Assembly (NCBI RefSeq): GCF_000237925.1 | Contig: NW_017386096.1 | Coordinates: 124,001 to 188,000, forward strand | Direction of reading: 5' to 3' | Origin: Schistosoma mansoni | Lineage: Eukaryota > Platyhelminthes > Trematoda > Strigeidida > Schistosomatidae | Length of the DNA: 64,000 nt | Shown: positions 35,433-47,334 of the stretch, one piece after another | Numbering within the stretch: position 1 is the stretch's first letter | Layout of the letters: each line of letters opens with the position of its first letter | Notes under the pieces: model-generated | Told to the model about the DNA's origin: nothing | What the model saw: the letters and a program-made list of their open reading frames with translations, nothing else | The model's database searches: none | Made by a program: the position numbers and the translations under genes

Positions 35433-35668
35433 TGGATTGGTTGAAGTTAGACATTAACACCGTTGGATGCCGGATGGCTCAGTGGTCTATCGGTTAAGTG
35501 CTCTGATGCGAGACTGGTAGGTCCTGTGTTCGAATCCCACGAGTGCGGGATAGTGGGTGCGCACTGCCACTGAGGAGTCCCACAATAGGACGAAGTGGCC
35601 GTCCGGTGCTCCCAGGTTTTCGATGGTGGTCTAGCTTCAAGTGACTCATGATTTCAATTATGAAAAAA
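35433..35668 (+). repeat. Second-family hammerhead SINE, near complete
   Basis: Head GTTAGACATTAACACCGTTG, box A GGCTCAGTGGTCTATCGGTT (about 35476), box B GTTCGAATCCCACG (about 35529), then the ribozyme: GCACTGCCACTGAGGAG, stem II TCC/GGA with loop CACAATA, CGAAG in place of CGAAA, GGCCGTC and CGGTGC. The core blocks are nearly intact. The last A of GAAA is G. The tail is CCCAGGTTTTCGATGGTGGT and CTAGCTTCAA. Confidence 0.8.
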
Positions 35669-35744
35669 ATGTGTGTTCACTTTTTATGATTCATATTTTA
35701 GAATTGTGAATCTGTATAGGGATTTGTGGAGATTGTAGTATTTT

Positions 35745-36205
35745 AAGAGTTGAATTCATGAATTGATTCAAACTAGATCGCCATTGAAAAGCTGGGAGCA
35801 CTAGACGACCATTTCGTCCCAGCATGGGGTTCCTCAGCAGTGTGCATCCATGATTCCACACTTGGGAATCGAACCAAAGACCTTGGATCTCGCACTTGAA
35901 CACTTAATCCATAGACCACTGAGCTGGTATTCAATAGTGTTAATGTCTAACTTCAATCTATTCATGATCTTGAGGTGGATAATTATCTCACATCCGACAT
36001 GGATTGAACTCCACTGGTCATGGCTTCTTATTAGATTTCCAGGAATTTCATGTTGAAGCAAGGCACTAGTGAGCACATGATGCGGGATCGTGGATGCTCA
36101 CTGCTGAAGAGTTCTGTACTAAAATGAAACGGCTATCCAATGCTTCCAGGTTTTCAATGGTGGCCTAGCTTAGATCAACTCGTGAATTCGTCTATGAAAA
36201 TCGTT
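35745..36205. repeat. Head-to-head pair of decayed second-family SINEs
   Basis: Left arm, minus: a SINE with GCACACTGCTGAGGAAC and a box B-like GGTTCGATTCC. It continues through the family's left head (GAACTCCACTGGTCATG about 36007). The right arm, plus, restarts at TGCGGGATCGTGGATGCTCA and runs through CTGCTGAAGAG and GAAACGGCTATCC to the tail. Both ribozymes carry core changes. Confidence 0.7.
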
Positions 36206-36787
36206 CGTCTCTATAACAGCAATTCGTTCGATCCCTAAACATCCATTATGTATGAAGTTAAAGGTCAACCAACTGTAAGTTGGAGATAATTTAATGAAAC
36301 TCATCAATCAAGCAAGTGTCTTTTTACTTAGCTTTGAGTAATCATTACAGTCATGCACATATCAATATTAGTATTAATTCAAGTGACTGATTGCTTAGTT
36401 CATATGTTTCTTCATTGAAAGAACATAATTCCTGTTTTAATTAGTAGTACAATCTCTTTGGCAACCTGCTTGAACATCTCGAATACCTGTTCCTGTCATC
36501 TAGATTTTTCAACAAGTTATCTAACTTTGTTTGTTTTAATACATCATTATGTCCGTTAATCCCATAACCTATTCAGGTGCGTTTCTGAAACGTCTACAAA
36601 AGGCCCAATCAAAGATATCATAGTTGCTAGCATTATGCAGCGAAAAGTATGTACATTATTTAGACGTCGATTGACTGGACTACTAACTTCTAACTAGTGA
36701 TCACTTAATATCTATCGTCAGGATCAACCAAAAAAGTATGAAACGGAAACTTTTTGGAATACTTTGTGCTGAGATTATTTATTTATA

Positions 36788-37296
36788 TATTTAAACACAT
36801 AAATATTGGTACAAGCAAGCACCAGATACATATGTGCTGCGCAAATCTCATTTGATTTGTGTGAGAGCTGTGATAATGCCCAGGTGCCCAAACTGAAGTA
36901 GGTAGTTTACTTAGGGGGCCACATCCGGAGCCTTTGACTTAAAGATCTGATGCACAAGGTAGTGGAGCATCGTGAGGAAATGCAGTCCCATGGTAGTCGG
37001 TGACCAACGATTGATTCATACGCCATTTGTTCCCTCAGGATACTGGAGTCCATGTGTACTATTGGTTTAGAATGAGTGTTTTCCAACTCCCCTAAGTGGA
37101 CTAGTCGTGTCCACCAATCCGGTTAAAGCGCCAGACATTCGCTTTTCGTCCTCTGAATTTCGTAAACAACAGTAATGCCCCTGTTAGAAGGCAATGAGTA
37201 GGACTTCCCTGTTAGAGGTTATATACGTGTGTCCATGTGATAACATTTGGAGAGGCAGAGCGTACTCTTACCACTCTCGGCTGTACCAGGGCATTT
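36788..37296 (-). repeat. 510-bp AATA-tailed retroelement, copy 5
   Basis: Full-length reversed copy from TATTTAAACACATAAATATT to CAGGGCATTTGAGGGC. The flanks share TGCTGAGA (about 36767 and 37307), a probable short target-site duplication. Confidence 0.85.
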
Positions 37297-37862
37297 GAGG
37301 GCATATGCTGAGAAATCTAATAATAATAATATTTCGAAGGTGGAGACTGTTGTATTTGTATAAATTTTATACTTTACTTAAAATTATTAGAGATTTTTGG
37401 TATTTCATTCATTCATTCCTTGTGTGTGTGTGTGTGGGTGGTTGTGTAAAAACGCACTTAATTGATTAGTCACATAAAATTGATTCATTATAAACTTGGA
37501 TTTATTTTTAGTAAGCTAACTAATATTTCTACATTGTTAAACTTTATTTGACACATAAATAACAATCCAAACACTTGCTTACACTTCCATACACACACAC
37601 ACAAACACACGGAGAGAGAGAGTGATAATATCAATTTTATATTACAGTTAACTGTCACTTTTCTTGTTACTATGCTATGAATAACTTTTGTGTTTTTTTT
37701 GTAAAAAAAAATTTTTTTTATCTCTAAAATTAAACTTATACCCTAGTTGAAATTCAATAAAAAATTTTTTTGTTACTAAGGTGTGAAATGAATACAAATA
37801 TGTGTGTTGGTTCAATTTTGGCTTATCTAATAAAATCATACAAAGTAATCATATATAAAAAT
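37297..37862. other. Simple-repeat-rich intronic stretch
   Basis: A TG run (about 37420-37438), a CA then GA run (about 37594-37623) and A/T-rich sequence. No exon is supported. Confidence 0.5.
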
Positions 37863-38205
37863 AAGCAAAGATGGATAGTGGCTAGGAATGGAATCTAGTT
37901 TGATGCGCGTTACTTCGTCCTATTTGGGACTCGTCAGCTAGATGTACTTGCATGTCAGAGTTGATGTTCACTCTGAGACTCGAATCCAGTACCTTTCGCT
38001 TTAAACGCCATCGCGTTATCCACTCAGCTACTGAGTCCTGATAGCCACTTGGTTGTGCAATGGGGGAAAAGTTTAAATTCACTTAAATTCATCTTTGCTT
38101 ACAATGCTTGTGAAATAAGGCTATATCGAGGCCTCGATCAATTTCAGTCGTAAACATCAATGGGAAGATTCATACAAGTAATACTAAGTGAACATATAAA
38201 TATAG
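37863..38205 (-). repeat. Alpha-type SINE-like unit with inverted left module
   Basis: Minus strand: a box A region (AGTAGCTGAGTGGATAACGC), box B-like GATTCGAGTCTC, then AGCTGACGAGTCCC and AGGACGAAGTAACGCGCATC with two extra bases in stem III. To the right the other half of an alpha unit (TAAACATCAATGGGAAGATT) runs in reverse orientation relative to the tandem arrangement at 33199. The ribozyme is probably impaired. Confidence 0.75.
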
Positions 38206-38284
38206 TTTAAAATAAGAAAACAATGAATAAATGAATTTTGTGCCACTAAAATTACAAATTACAATGATCTGAGTTACTACAATT

Positions 38285-38735
38285 AGAGTCTGTTGAAAGA
38301 AAGCTAGGGGCGTTCAGACCAAAACGTGGCACATATCCATGAAGTCACTGAGAATTGGACTGTGCCATGTTGGTAGGTGTAGACTATCTGATTGAGATCC
38401 GAAAGATGATAAAAATCGATGGTTAGAGACCTTAAATGACATGGATCAAAATCGTTTATAATGGCGAAGGTGCATCCACCCTATGTTCTGCCAAATTCTA
38501 ATCTTCTGAATTCTTCATGTCTCTATCTTTTCTCTTTTCAAATTTACTTCACTGGATTATACTCCTTGAATAACATCTTCAAACCCTAATCTTTCGGATT
38601 ACTGTTTATACTCTTACTACTTCTACGACTATGGGATTTGAATCGACAACTGCATCTTGATGCTGATGTGGTATGGCAACTCGAACTGATGTACGTACGT
38701 ACGAAGTTCTACGTTGTGACTGACTGACTGACTTC
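38285..38735 (+). mobile_element. Decayed CR1-like LINE 3' end
   Basis: Same tail as at 25590 but more decayed. GGACTGTGCCATGTTGGTAG and ATCGATGGTTAGAGACCTT correspond to the HVGRC and NQWLET parts, and it ends GTTGTGACTGACTGACTGAC. No long frame remains. Confidence 0.7.
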
Positions 38736-38930
38736 AATTACAAAAAATATATATCTCTTAAGAGGTCTAAGTCAATAATCTATTTAGAATTGCATAACCT
38801 TTTTGTATGAAAGTTTGCACAGTTTGTTGTAATCGGTGGTATCTGAAGTTGTTTGAGTTATTTCTTAATCATCTTAGTAAATATTGGTTCACAGTTTTAC
38901 AAGTCATTTTAGCATCAATATTAGTGTCAT

Positions 38931-39450
38931 CCCAAATGCCCTGGTACGGCCGAGAGTTAGGAGAGTACGCTCTCCCTCTCCAAATGCTCTCACATGACCA
39001 CGCGTATATAGCCTCTAACAGGGAAGTCCTGCCCATTGCCTTCTAACACCATGAGTGTTGTTTAAGAAATTGAGAGGACGAAAAGCGAATGTCCGGCACT
39101 TTAACCGGGTTGGTGAACACGACGAGTCCACCTAGGGGAGTTGGAAAACCCTCATTCCAAACCAATGGTGTACATGGGTTCCAGTATCGTGAAGGAACAA
39201 ATGATGTATGAATCAATTGTTGGTCACCGACTACCATGGGACTGCATCTCCTCACGATGCTCAACTGCCTTGTGGATCAGATCTTTAGGTCAAAGGCTCC
39301 GTGTGTGGACCCCCTAAGTAAACTACCTACTTCAGTTTGGGTACCTGGGCAGTATCATAGCCCTCACACACATCAAATGAGATTTGTGTGGCGCATATGT
39401 ATCTGGTGCTTGCTTGTACCAATATTTATGTGTTCAAATAAATAAATAAA
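38931..39450 (+). repeat. 510-bp AATA-tailed retroelement, copy 6
   Basis: Full-length copy from CCCAAATGCCCTGGTACGGC to ATTTATGTGTTCAAATAAAT plus an AAATAAAATA tail. It has no indels large enough to alter length. Confidence 0.87.
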
Positions 39451-40203
39451 ATATTTATTGATACGAACAAACTTTAACCGACTGTTTACAGATTGTTTTA
39501 ACACCTTTTTTTCAGCGAATGTTATACATCGCTTTATACTTTTTAATTTGAAATCGAAATAACAGTAATTATGTTTGTTATTTTTAAGTCAGAAGCATTC
39601 TATATGGATACTATCGTAACTCCTCTATACGTATGTACGTGTGTGTGTGTGTGTGCTTGTTTGTTTATTTGTAATTGACTATTCAGTATGTTTGTGTACA
39701 CTACCGACCTTGGAAAAATCAATAAGTCGAAACTACATATCCATTCTTGATTTCTGATAAAAAAGAAGTACAGGATAGTAGTATACTGTACTACTGATTA
39801 ACGACCTGTTAGTAGTGTACTGTAAAATTCGTCTTTTGTTAAGTTGGTGAGTTAGCTAGGTAATTTTTTTTGACTGAATTTAGAAAAAGGTATGTCGATT
39901 AAGAAGTTTAGTCGATCCGATTGATAGTTTTAAGAAAAGTAGTTAATAAGTTACAATCAATATATGGAGCGTAGTACAAATGTACGTTAGTTCAAATCTT
40001 ATTGTCCAGATCAAAGTAACGAGATTTGTTAAGGTTTTCTTTTTTAATAAAGGTAAATAATTAAATATCCATCTGGATCTCAGGTGTGTTACATAAACAA
40101 AATTTAGTTATTTTGTTTATCTTATCAATGAATGGAAAATAAATTAAAACCAAATTGATTTTAAAAAAGTATTCAGTGAAATTCACTATAATGAATTTAT
40201 CAT
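39451..40203. other. Intronic sequence, no gene
   Basis: AT-rich DNA with a TG run (about 39639-39653). No repeat boundary or exon that I can support. Confidence 0.4.
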
Positions 40204-40481
40204 TCACTTAGTATTGTTTGTTTGAATCTTCCCATTGATGTTTAGGACTGCAATTGATCAGTCTCTTATTAGCATATGTGCATACTGTACGGATTACCTC
40301 GATATAGCCTGAATTCACAAGCATTATAAGCAAAGATGTATAGTGGCTATCAGTCCCAGTGTGAATATCACCTCTGAGATGCAGGTACATTCAGCTGATG
40401 AGTCCCAAATAGGACGAAACGCGCGTCAAACTGGATTCCACTGCTAACAACTATCCATCTTTGCTTATAATGAATTTATTG
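40204..40481 (+). repeat. Alpha-type repeat with well-preserved hammerhead
   Basis: Left module from TCACTTAGTATTGTTTGTTT, then AGCAAAGATGTATAGTGGCT joined directly to CAGTGTGAATATCACCTCTG. The ribozyme at 40381-40440 has stem I strand TCAG, CTGATGAG, stem II TCC/GGA with loop CAAATA, CGAAA, ACGCGCGT stem III and GTC, followed by AAA and CTGGATTCC. All invariant core bases are present. The three-base insert lies between the cleavage site and stem I. The tRNA-like section is deleted. Confidence 0.85.
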
Positions 40482-40877
40482 GTTTAAAAATCCAAATCAA
40501 CATTTTGTTTTGATAGTCTTTCACATTACTAGATCATAGTTAACTTTGTTTTATCTGTTCGTATTTAGCTTGCTAGGATTTTCAATTAAACTATCACGTC
40601 TACGACAATATCTTTGCATTGTTTTGCTCACTTATTCTTCTCTTTAATGGTTAAAGATGAGATGGATTTAATAGTTTATAGTTGTTTTTTTTCCGGGTAA
40701 ACAAATAACTAAGATTTCATGCTTGGGTGACATTGACGATTTCTTACTTCGACCATATCCATCAACAATGCTTATAATTATTGATTGTCACGTTAACGAG
40801 ATAACGCCAATAGTAATTGGATATTTTGCTCATAAATACCTCTCATGGAATAAACTTAATTTTGATACATTTGTGGT

Positions 40878-41229
40878 GGCGTCGAGTCGGGTTTGACTAT
40901 GGTCACCACTACAATTCGATTACGCGCCCAGAAACGACTTGGTCCCTTCGATAACTCGCAAACCAGAAGGCTTTAATTAGTCTAGATAAAGTGTATTTAT
41001 TGGCGATCTCGTGGTATCGAAAGCATACCGAGACGTGCCAACGAGTACAGGCGAAATGGGCAGAGCGTAAGAAAGTTTGAACCAAACAAGGCGGATAGCG
41101 GAACAAGAAGTGAGTTTGATACAGTTAAACAAGTACAGTAAAACAATCACTGGTACAATTGGTTACGATAATAATAATTGTTTCTATTATTCCAAACGTG
41201 TTCTTGTCGATACAAGCCGGTCACTACAC
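40878..41229 (+). repeat. Dispersed unclassified repeat, copy B
   Basis: Longer partner of 16819-17046. Shared blocks run from GGCGTCGAGTCG to a GGTCACTA end. The class is not recognised. Confidence 0.5.
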
Positions 41230-41437
41230 ATTATCTGTTTACCTGTCTATCTAGCTCACTTCTTTAGATACTCAACTGTTGATACTGATGTTTAGCATTA
41301 GTTAGGGATCTCCAACTACCATCTACTTGTAATAATAGCTACCAAATTTTCGATGTAAATTACATCAGATCAAATGTTTCATTAATTACTCACACTGCTT
41401 AGAAATGTATTCCGTTTTTGTATGATTCCATTTGTAC

Positions 41438-41900
41438 ATTGGATAGTCAGTCAGTCACAACGTAGAACGTGGTACGTATGTACATCGGTTCTAGTTGCCA
41501 CACCCAATTAGCACAGAGAGATAAAATAGTTAGGCCAAATCCCGGAATGGTAGAGGTTGTAATAGTATCAGTGGTAATAGGAAAGATTGAGTATCTAAGA
41601 TACCGTTCGAGATGGTAATACAAATTAGTGAAATAAAAGCAAAAACGTTATAAGGAATTCAAAAGCCCAGAGTTTGCGGGAAGACAAAGATTGGGTCCGA
41701 ATGCTCTATTGCAAACGATTTTGAGTCATGTCATTCAAAGTCTCTAACTATTGGTTACTATAATCACGCAAACTCCTGTCTGGTATTTTACACCTGTTAG
41801 TATGGCTCAGTCAAATTGTCGATGACTCCATCAGACACTAAAGGATTAACGATCATAGCAGCCATCTTTCAACCAGTAGATCACAGATGCGAAACCTCCA
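41438..41900 (-). mobile_element. Decayed CR1-like LINE 3' end
   Basis: Reverse of the family tail: GTCAGTCAGTCACAACGTAG at the left, then on the minus strand the decayed NQWLET and HVGRC regions (AACCAATAGTTAGAGACTTT, ACATAC-like changes). No open frame of note. It extends to about 41880. Confidence 0.65.
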
Positions 41901-42145
41901 TTGAACGCTTTGATTTAAGTAGCCACTTACCAGTATTACTAGATCTTATACACAAATAATGAAACCCTAAGTTGAGTACATAAACAATTTACCATTTGTA
42001 AGTGATTTACATTAGTAGTTGCTGTCAGACAGATCATCCATCAATGTTTTATTTCATATCAAATAAAAATCAATTTCCTCGTGTATCTGAATGATTATGA
42101 TAACTGTTTTAGTCGTCTTTTTCTTAAATTAAATTAAAATATTTG

Positions 42146-42480
42146 AATTCGTGAGTCAATCTAAGCTAGACCACCATTAAAAACCTGAAAGCACTGAATG
42201 AACTTTTCGTTTTAGTATGAGACTCCTCAACAGTGCGCATCCACGATCCCACATGTTGGACTCGAACACAGAACCTTCGTGTTGCGTGTGAACGGTTAAC
42301 CTTTAGACCACAGAGCCGACATCCCTAGCTGTTAATGATCATGGATCGATTAAAGTTAGACATTAACACCGTTAGATGCCAACTCAGTGGGCTCGAAGTT
42401 AAGCGTTTGTGCGCGATATCGAAAGTCCTGGGTTCGAATCGAGCGTGCCTGACCGTGGATCCACACTTTTGTGATCATTT
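42146..42480. repeat. Head-to-head pair of decayed second-family SINEs
   Basis: Left arm, minus: tail, TTTTCGTTTTAGTATGAGAC and CTCCTCAACAGTGCGCATCC (ribozyme outline with core changes), box B-like GTTCGAGTCC and box A-like GGCTCTGTGGTCTAAAGG. Right arm, plus: GTTAGACATTAACACCGTTA, a box A relic and GGGTTCGAATCGAG, breaking off at ACCGTGGATCCACAC just before the ribozyme. The heads face each other at about 42330. Confidence 0.7.
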
Positions 42481-42790
42481 TAAAGTCACTAAATACATTA
42501 AAAGATTTGTGAAAAATCCAGTTTTTCACCGAGACTCAAATAGAAAGTTATTCATAATTAATGTGTATTTTTGTTTTGTTTTATCACGAGGATCAGCTTG
42601 TTAATATTCTTCTATCTTATGTGTAATAACTTTGTCAGTAACGATATCGTCTTTCAGTTGAAAAATAAAGATTATTCTTGTTGTTGTTGTAAATCACTCA
42701 TCCATTTTCATTATCTGATTTATTGTTTACATCTCTATCGCTTTTCATTATACTTAAATGTTTCCTGGTGAAGTAACTATGAATAGACAT

Positions 42791-43316
42791 TTTATGTATT
42801 TATTTACTTGAATATTTAAATATTGGTACAAGGAAGCACCAGATATATATGCACCACACAAATCTCATTCGATATGTATGAGGACTGTGATACTGCGCAA
42901 GGTGCTCAAACTGAAGCAGGTGGTTTTCTTAGGGTGCCACACACGGAGACTTGAACCTAAAGGTCTGATCCACAAGGCAGTGGAATATCGTGAGGAGATG
43001 CAGTCCCATGGTAGCCAGTGACCAACGATTGATTTATACGCCATTTGTTCCCTCAGGATACTGGAGCCCATGTACACCATTGGTTGGGAATCAGGGTTTT
43101 CCAACTCCCCTAGGTGGACGCGCCGTGTCCATCAACCCGGTTAAAGTGCCGGACATTCGCTTTTCGTCCTCTGAATTTCGTAAACAACAGTAATGCCACG
43201 AGAAGGCAGCGAGTAGGACTTCCCTGGTAGAGGCTATATACGCGCGTCCGTGTGAGAGCATTTGGAGAGGGAGAGCGTACTCTCCCACTCTCGACCGTAC
43301 CAGGGCATTTAGGGGC
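42791..43316 (-). repeat. 510-bp AATA-tailed retroelement, copy 7
   Basis: Full-length reversed copy with a perfect 12-bp target-site duplication ATGAATAGACAT (42779-42790 and 43317-43328). Nearly identical to copy 9 at 46389-46910: long frames in three readings of the two copies differ at only one or two residues. One of the youngest copies in the window. Confidence 0.92.
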
Positions 43317-43459
43317 ATGAATAGACATAAACTAAAACAATATAACTGTTCAACATACCTTGACAGTTATCATTAGTTTTTTTCTTAAATTTAAAACTAA
43401 TTTGTACTGAAATTATATTTTTCCAAATTATAGTAACTAATTGAAAAATCAATGAAACT

Positions 43460-44080
43460 AGAATTGTGATATATTTTTTTTTGTTGTTGTTGTTGTGGTG
43501 GTGGGTGGTGATTACTTTTAAATTTCTGTATCCACAAAGTACACAGCTTTTTATTAAAATATTCTCCAAAGGGATTAATGATAATGAATCATGCATACTA
43601 TTTGAAGTATATATATATATATTTATATATATATATCCATATATCTTGTTAGTCTATGTACTTATTTCATTGTTTCTATGCTAACTATAGAATCATTTGT
43701 TGTTGCTTGGTTGGTTGTTTGTTTGTTTTTTTTTATTTTTGTCAACCGTTCTAAATCAAGTGAAGTCACTTCTCTCTCTCTTTTTTTTTGTTTTTTCCTG
43801 CAAACTGTGCATCATAAATTACACAAATTTTTTTCACTTTCTTAATAAAAGTACATGGTTGAAAAAAAGAACAAAAAATATAAATTCACAAAAATTCAAT
43901 ATGATCTTGATAAATTAATAAAAATCAATAAACGTTGGAATAGATTTTTCATAGTGATTGCCAAAATAAAAATTAAATTTGGTGCCAACTGTTAGAATCT
44001 TGTTAGTTTAGTAGGTTGTTTTAGGTTTCATATCATAATCTTAAACTTATAATCGAATGATTCTGTTATATACAATATAA
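43460..44080. other. Low-complexity intronic stretch
   Basis: TTG and GTGG runs (about 43480-43508), a TATATA run (about 43607-43637) and T-rich sequence. No gene. Confidence 0.5.
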
Positions 44081-44090
44081 TCTTATTACT

Positions 44091-44624
44091 GCCCTCAAAT
44101 GCCCTGGTACGGCCGAGAGTGGGGAGAGTCCGCTCTCCTTCTCGAAATGCTCTCACATGGCCACGCGTTCATAGCCTCTGTCAGAGAAGTCCTACTAACT
44201 GCCTTCTCGTGGCGAGGGTGTTTTTTACGAAAATGAGAGAACGAAAAGCGAATGTCCGGCAGCGGCTTTAACCGGGTAAGTGAACACGGAAAGTCCACCT
44301 AGGGTAGTTGGAAAACCCTCATTCCAAACCATTGGTGCACATGGGCTAACTCCAGTATCCTGAGAGAACAAATGACATATGAATCAATCGTTGGTCACCG
44401 GCTACCATGGGACTGCATCTCCTCACGATGCATCACTGCCTTGTGGGTTAGACCTTTAGATCAAAGGCTTGGGGTGTGGTCCCCTAAGAAAACCACCTTC
44501 TTCAGTTTGAGAACCTTGCGCAGTATCACAGTCCTCACACATATCGAATGAGATTTGTGTGGCGCATATATATCTGGTGCTTGCTTGTACCAATATTTAT
44601 GTGTTTAAATAATAATAATAAAAC
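44091..44624 (+). repeat. 510-bp AATA-tailed retroelement, copy 8
   Basis: Full-length copy with a 9-bp target-site duplication CTTATTACT (44082-44090 and 44625-44633). It ends GTGTTTAAATAATAATAATA. Small insertions (GCGG near 44262, TAAC near 44347) separate it from the other copies. Confidence 0.9.
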
Positions 44625-44682
44625 CTTATTACTACTGATGAGGAAGAATGATCAAATATTGAATATTGTTATAGGATGTTAT

Positions 44683-44915
44683 GGAGGTGGATGAATTCAT
44701 AACAGTGTTTCATAGGGTAAAATTTGGTTCGACAACTATTGGAAGCATAGAAACATTGAACAATTGTTTCATTTTAGTATAACACTATTTAGTAGCGTTT
44801 ATCCGCAACCGCTTTGGAAGTAGAACTCTAGGACCTTCAGGTGTCACATCAAGTGCTTAAATTTTAAACCACTGGGTTGTTATCTAGTCGTTTACATTTC
44901 CAACTTCAATCTATC
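44683..44915 (-). repeat. Strongly decayed second-family SINE
   Basis: The minus strand keeps a box A relic (AACCCAGTGGTTTAAAAT), GATTGAAGTTGGAAATG in place of the family head, and an outline of the ribozyme (AAATAGTGTTATACTAAAAT, GAAACAATTGTTCAATG). The core is lost. Confidence 0.5.
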
Positions 44916-45300
44916 GTCATTAATGATATTTATTTCATAGACACCGTAGTTGATTTGTTTCTTTTCTCAACTATTATGCAAGAACAAAAATGATAAAGAC
45001 GTGGAATTGGCTAATTGGATTCCATAATTCTAATGGTAGATCTGTCATATTCTGTCCTCATTTTCCTGCTTATCTTCTGTCACTATAAGTTTCCTTCATA
45101 AACTCTTAGTTATTTTTTAGTCTATAGTCCAGGAAGACCTGGAGGTTTAGTTAAGCTGAATCAAGCTAACGAATCATTGACTTGTATAGCTTTCATGTAC
45201 GCGAACATAAGTTAAATAGTTACATATTTCCATTTTGTTCTGTTATCGCTTGAAAGCAATAAAAATTTGTATGTCTATACTTTGAGAACCATTAATAAGC

Positions 45301-45372
45301 CTTATAAGCAAAGATGGATAGTGGCTAGCAGTGGAATCCAGGACGCGCGTTTCGTTGTATTTGGGACTCGCC
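45301..45372 (-). repeat. Truncated alpha-type hammerhead
   Basis: Minus strand: GGCGAGTCCCAAATACAACG, AAACGCGCGTC directly followed by CTGGATTCCACTGC and ending at TTTGCTTATAAG. It lacks the CTGA half of the core and has no insert after GTC. Confidence 0.75.
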
Positions 45373-45741
45373 ACATATCAGTTTATACATACAGATTATT
45401 CACTTATGTAGATTCTAAAACAAGGACAAAATCTTTCTTTAAGTAACACTAAGCAGCAGTTTCTTCCTTTTATATGACTTTTCAACACAGTGACGTCTGT
45501 ATCAACTTGAGTCGATTCACATGCATTGTTTATGAGTAAATGACTGACCTCAACACAATGCAGTCAGAAAATGGATGATCTACATTTTCAGCTTCAATTC
45601 ATTATGTGATCGTTCATTTACACTTAAGAAAACAGTTTCTGATTAAACTCATACTAGTAATGAGTAATCTTTAACTTGTAATGTTTCGACACAAATTGGT
45701 TGTTTTTTTAGTATACTGTTGTATCATTATCAATTAAAATA

Positions 45742-45905
45742 ACCTTGTAGATTAGTGACTATGGTTCAGTGGTCTGAGGTTTCGATTTTCAGTCATTTCG
45801 GTTGTGGGGTCGAAATCTTCTCCACTAACTTCGGTTAAGTAACTAGCCCTTCATACTTGGAGTGTAGGTTAGAGTCAAGTAAATGAATCTGACCTTGGTA
45901 AATAA
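45742..45905 (+). repeat. tRNA-like SINE fragment (no hammerhead)
   Basis: Box A-like GGTTCAGTGGTCTGAGG, box B-like GGGGTCGAAATC, then GGTTAAGTAACTAGCCCTTC and AGTCAAGTAAATGAATCT. Relative of 4025-4185. Confidence 0.5.
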
Positions 45906-46388
45906 CTATTCATCAAAATAATGTTGCACAATAATCTTAAATACTAAGCATTGTCATATAAGTTAGTCATTTATCAATAATATACCACCTGAAGTAGGTT
46001 TGTATCATCCAAGATTAGGAAATTTCGCATCTCTGTATCTGAAAAATAGGAAAACCTTACGATGAAAAGGAAATGATTTGAGGTAATAGGAAACCCATTT
46101 ACTAGTTACAGATTCTTGTGTCCATCTTTGTGCCATGGTTTAAGCGTGACGAATTGTGATACTATCTGTTTTCCCGGAATGAAGTATATAAACTGGTTTT
46201 AAACCATGTGATCTAGTGGTTAGAATTAGAAAGCCTTAACCAAAATTCAATATTTAGAGGAAACTGAAGAATAAATGTATCTGTGCCTTAACAATCAATT
46301 TAGAGCTATGTCACATATATTCCTTAACAGTTGATTATGCTTATTACTTGGATCCCAACCAATAACTTTTCACCTTTCCACTCATCCC

Positions 46389-46910
46389 GAATGCCCTGGT
46401 ACGGTCGAGAGTGGGAGAGTACGCTCTCCCTCTCCAAATGCTCTCACACGGACACGCGTATATAGCCTCTACCAGGGAAGTCCTACTCGCTGCCTTCTCG
46501 TGGCATTACTGTTGTTTACGAAATTCAGAGGACGAAAAGCGAATGTCCGGCACTTTAACCGGGTTGATGGACACGGCGCGTCCACCTAGGGGAGTTGGAA
46601 AACCCCGATTCCCAACCAATGGTGTACATGGGCTCCAGTATCCTGAGGGAACAAATGGCGTATAAATCAATCGTTGGTCACTGGCTACCATGGGACTGCA
46701 TCTCCTCACGATATTCCACTGCCTTGTGGATCAGACCTTTAGGTTCAAGTCTCCGTGTGTGGCACCCTAAGAAAACCACCTGCTTCAGTTTGAGCACCTT
46801 GCGCAGTATCACAGTCCTCATACATATCGAATGAGATTTGTGTGGTGCATATATATCTGGTGCTTCCTTGTACCAATATTTATGTGTTTAAATAATAAAT
46901 AATAATAAAA
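46389..46910 (+). repeat. 510-bp AATA-tailed retroelement, copy 9
   Basis: Full-length copy from GAATGCCCTGGTACGGTCGA to GTGTTTAAATAATAAATAAT. Nearly identical to copy 7 but in the opposite orientation. No clear target-site duplication. Confidence 0.9.
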
Positions 46911-47334
46911 ATAACCATCTCAAACTAGTAGTTAGGACGTTATGGAATGATATTCTCCATATCCTAATTAGGTCCTACTACCTTCACAACCTACTACATT
47001 AGTTAGTTTTCCACGTTTTTATAGTCCGCTGCCAGGTATGTGTAATGTGTTTTCTAATTACCTCAATGAATTAAGGTTGATGTAATCATCATGTATATCT
47101 GTCATTTGATATACAAAAGTTTTTTGTCTGTACTACATATAGTAAAACACACCACTATCAAATGTGAATACCATACAATTCGGTAATCAAAAACAGTTTC
47201 ATGTATTCATCTCTGAACCGGAAAGTTTCTTTGAAAGTTGGGGAGATACTATTTGACCGAACTTATTGTAGTACGATCCAAACTTATAAACTAAATAGTT
47301 AAAAATCAATCTTTTAACTATTAAGTCATTGTCA

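Noticed and set aside
35476-35545. tRNA gene-like box A and box B
   Set aside because: They belong to a SINE head found in many copies. No cloverleaf with a proper anticodon stem and acceptor stem can be drawn.
42865-43193. Long open frames on both strands within the 510-bp elements, some identical between copies
   Set aside because: They occur in several frames, are not kept in most copies and show no motif. The identity between copies 7 and 9 reflects recent duplication of DNA, not protein conservation.
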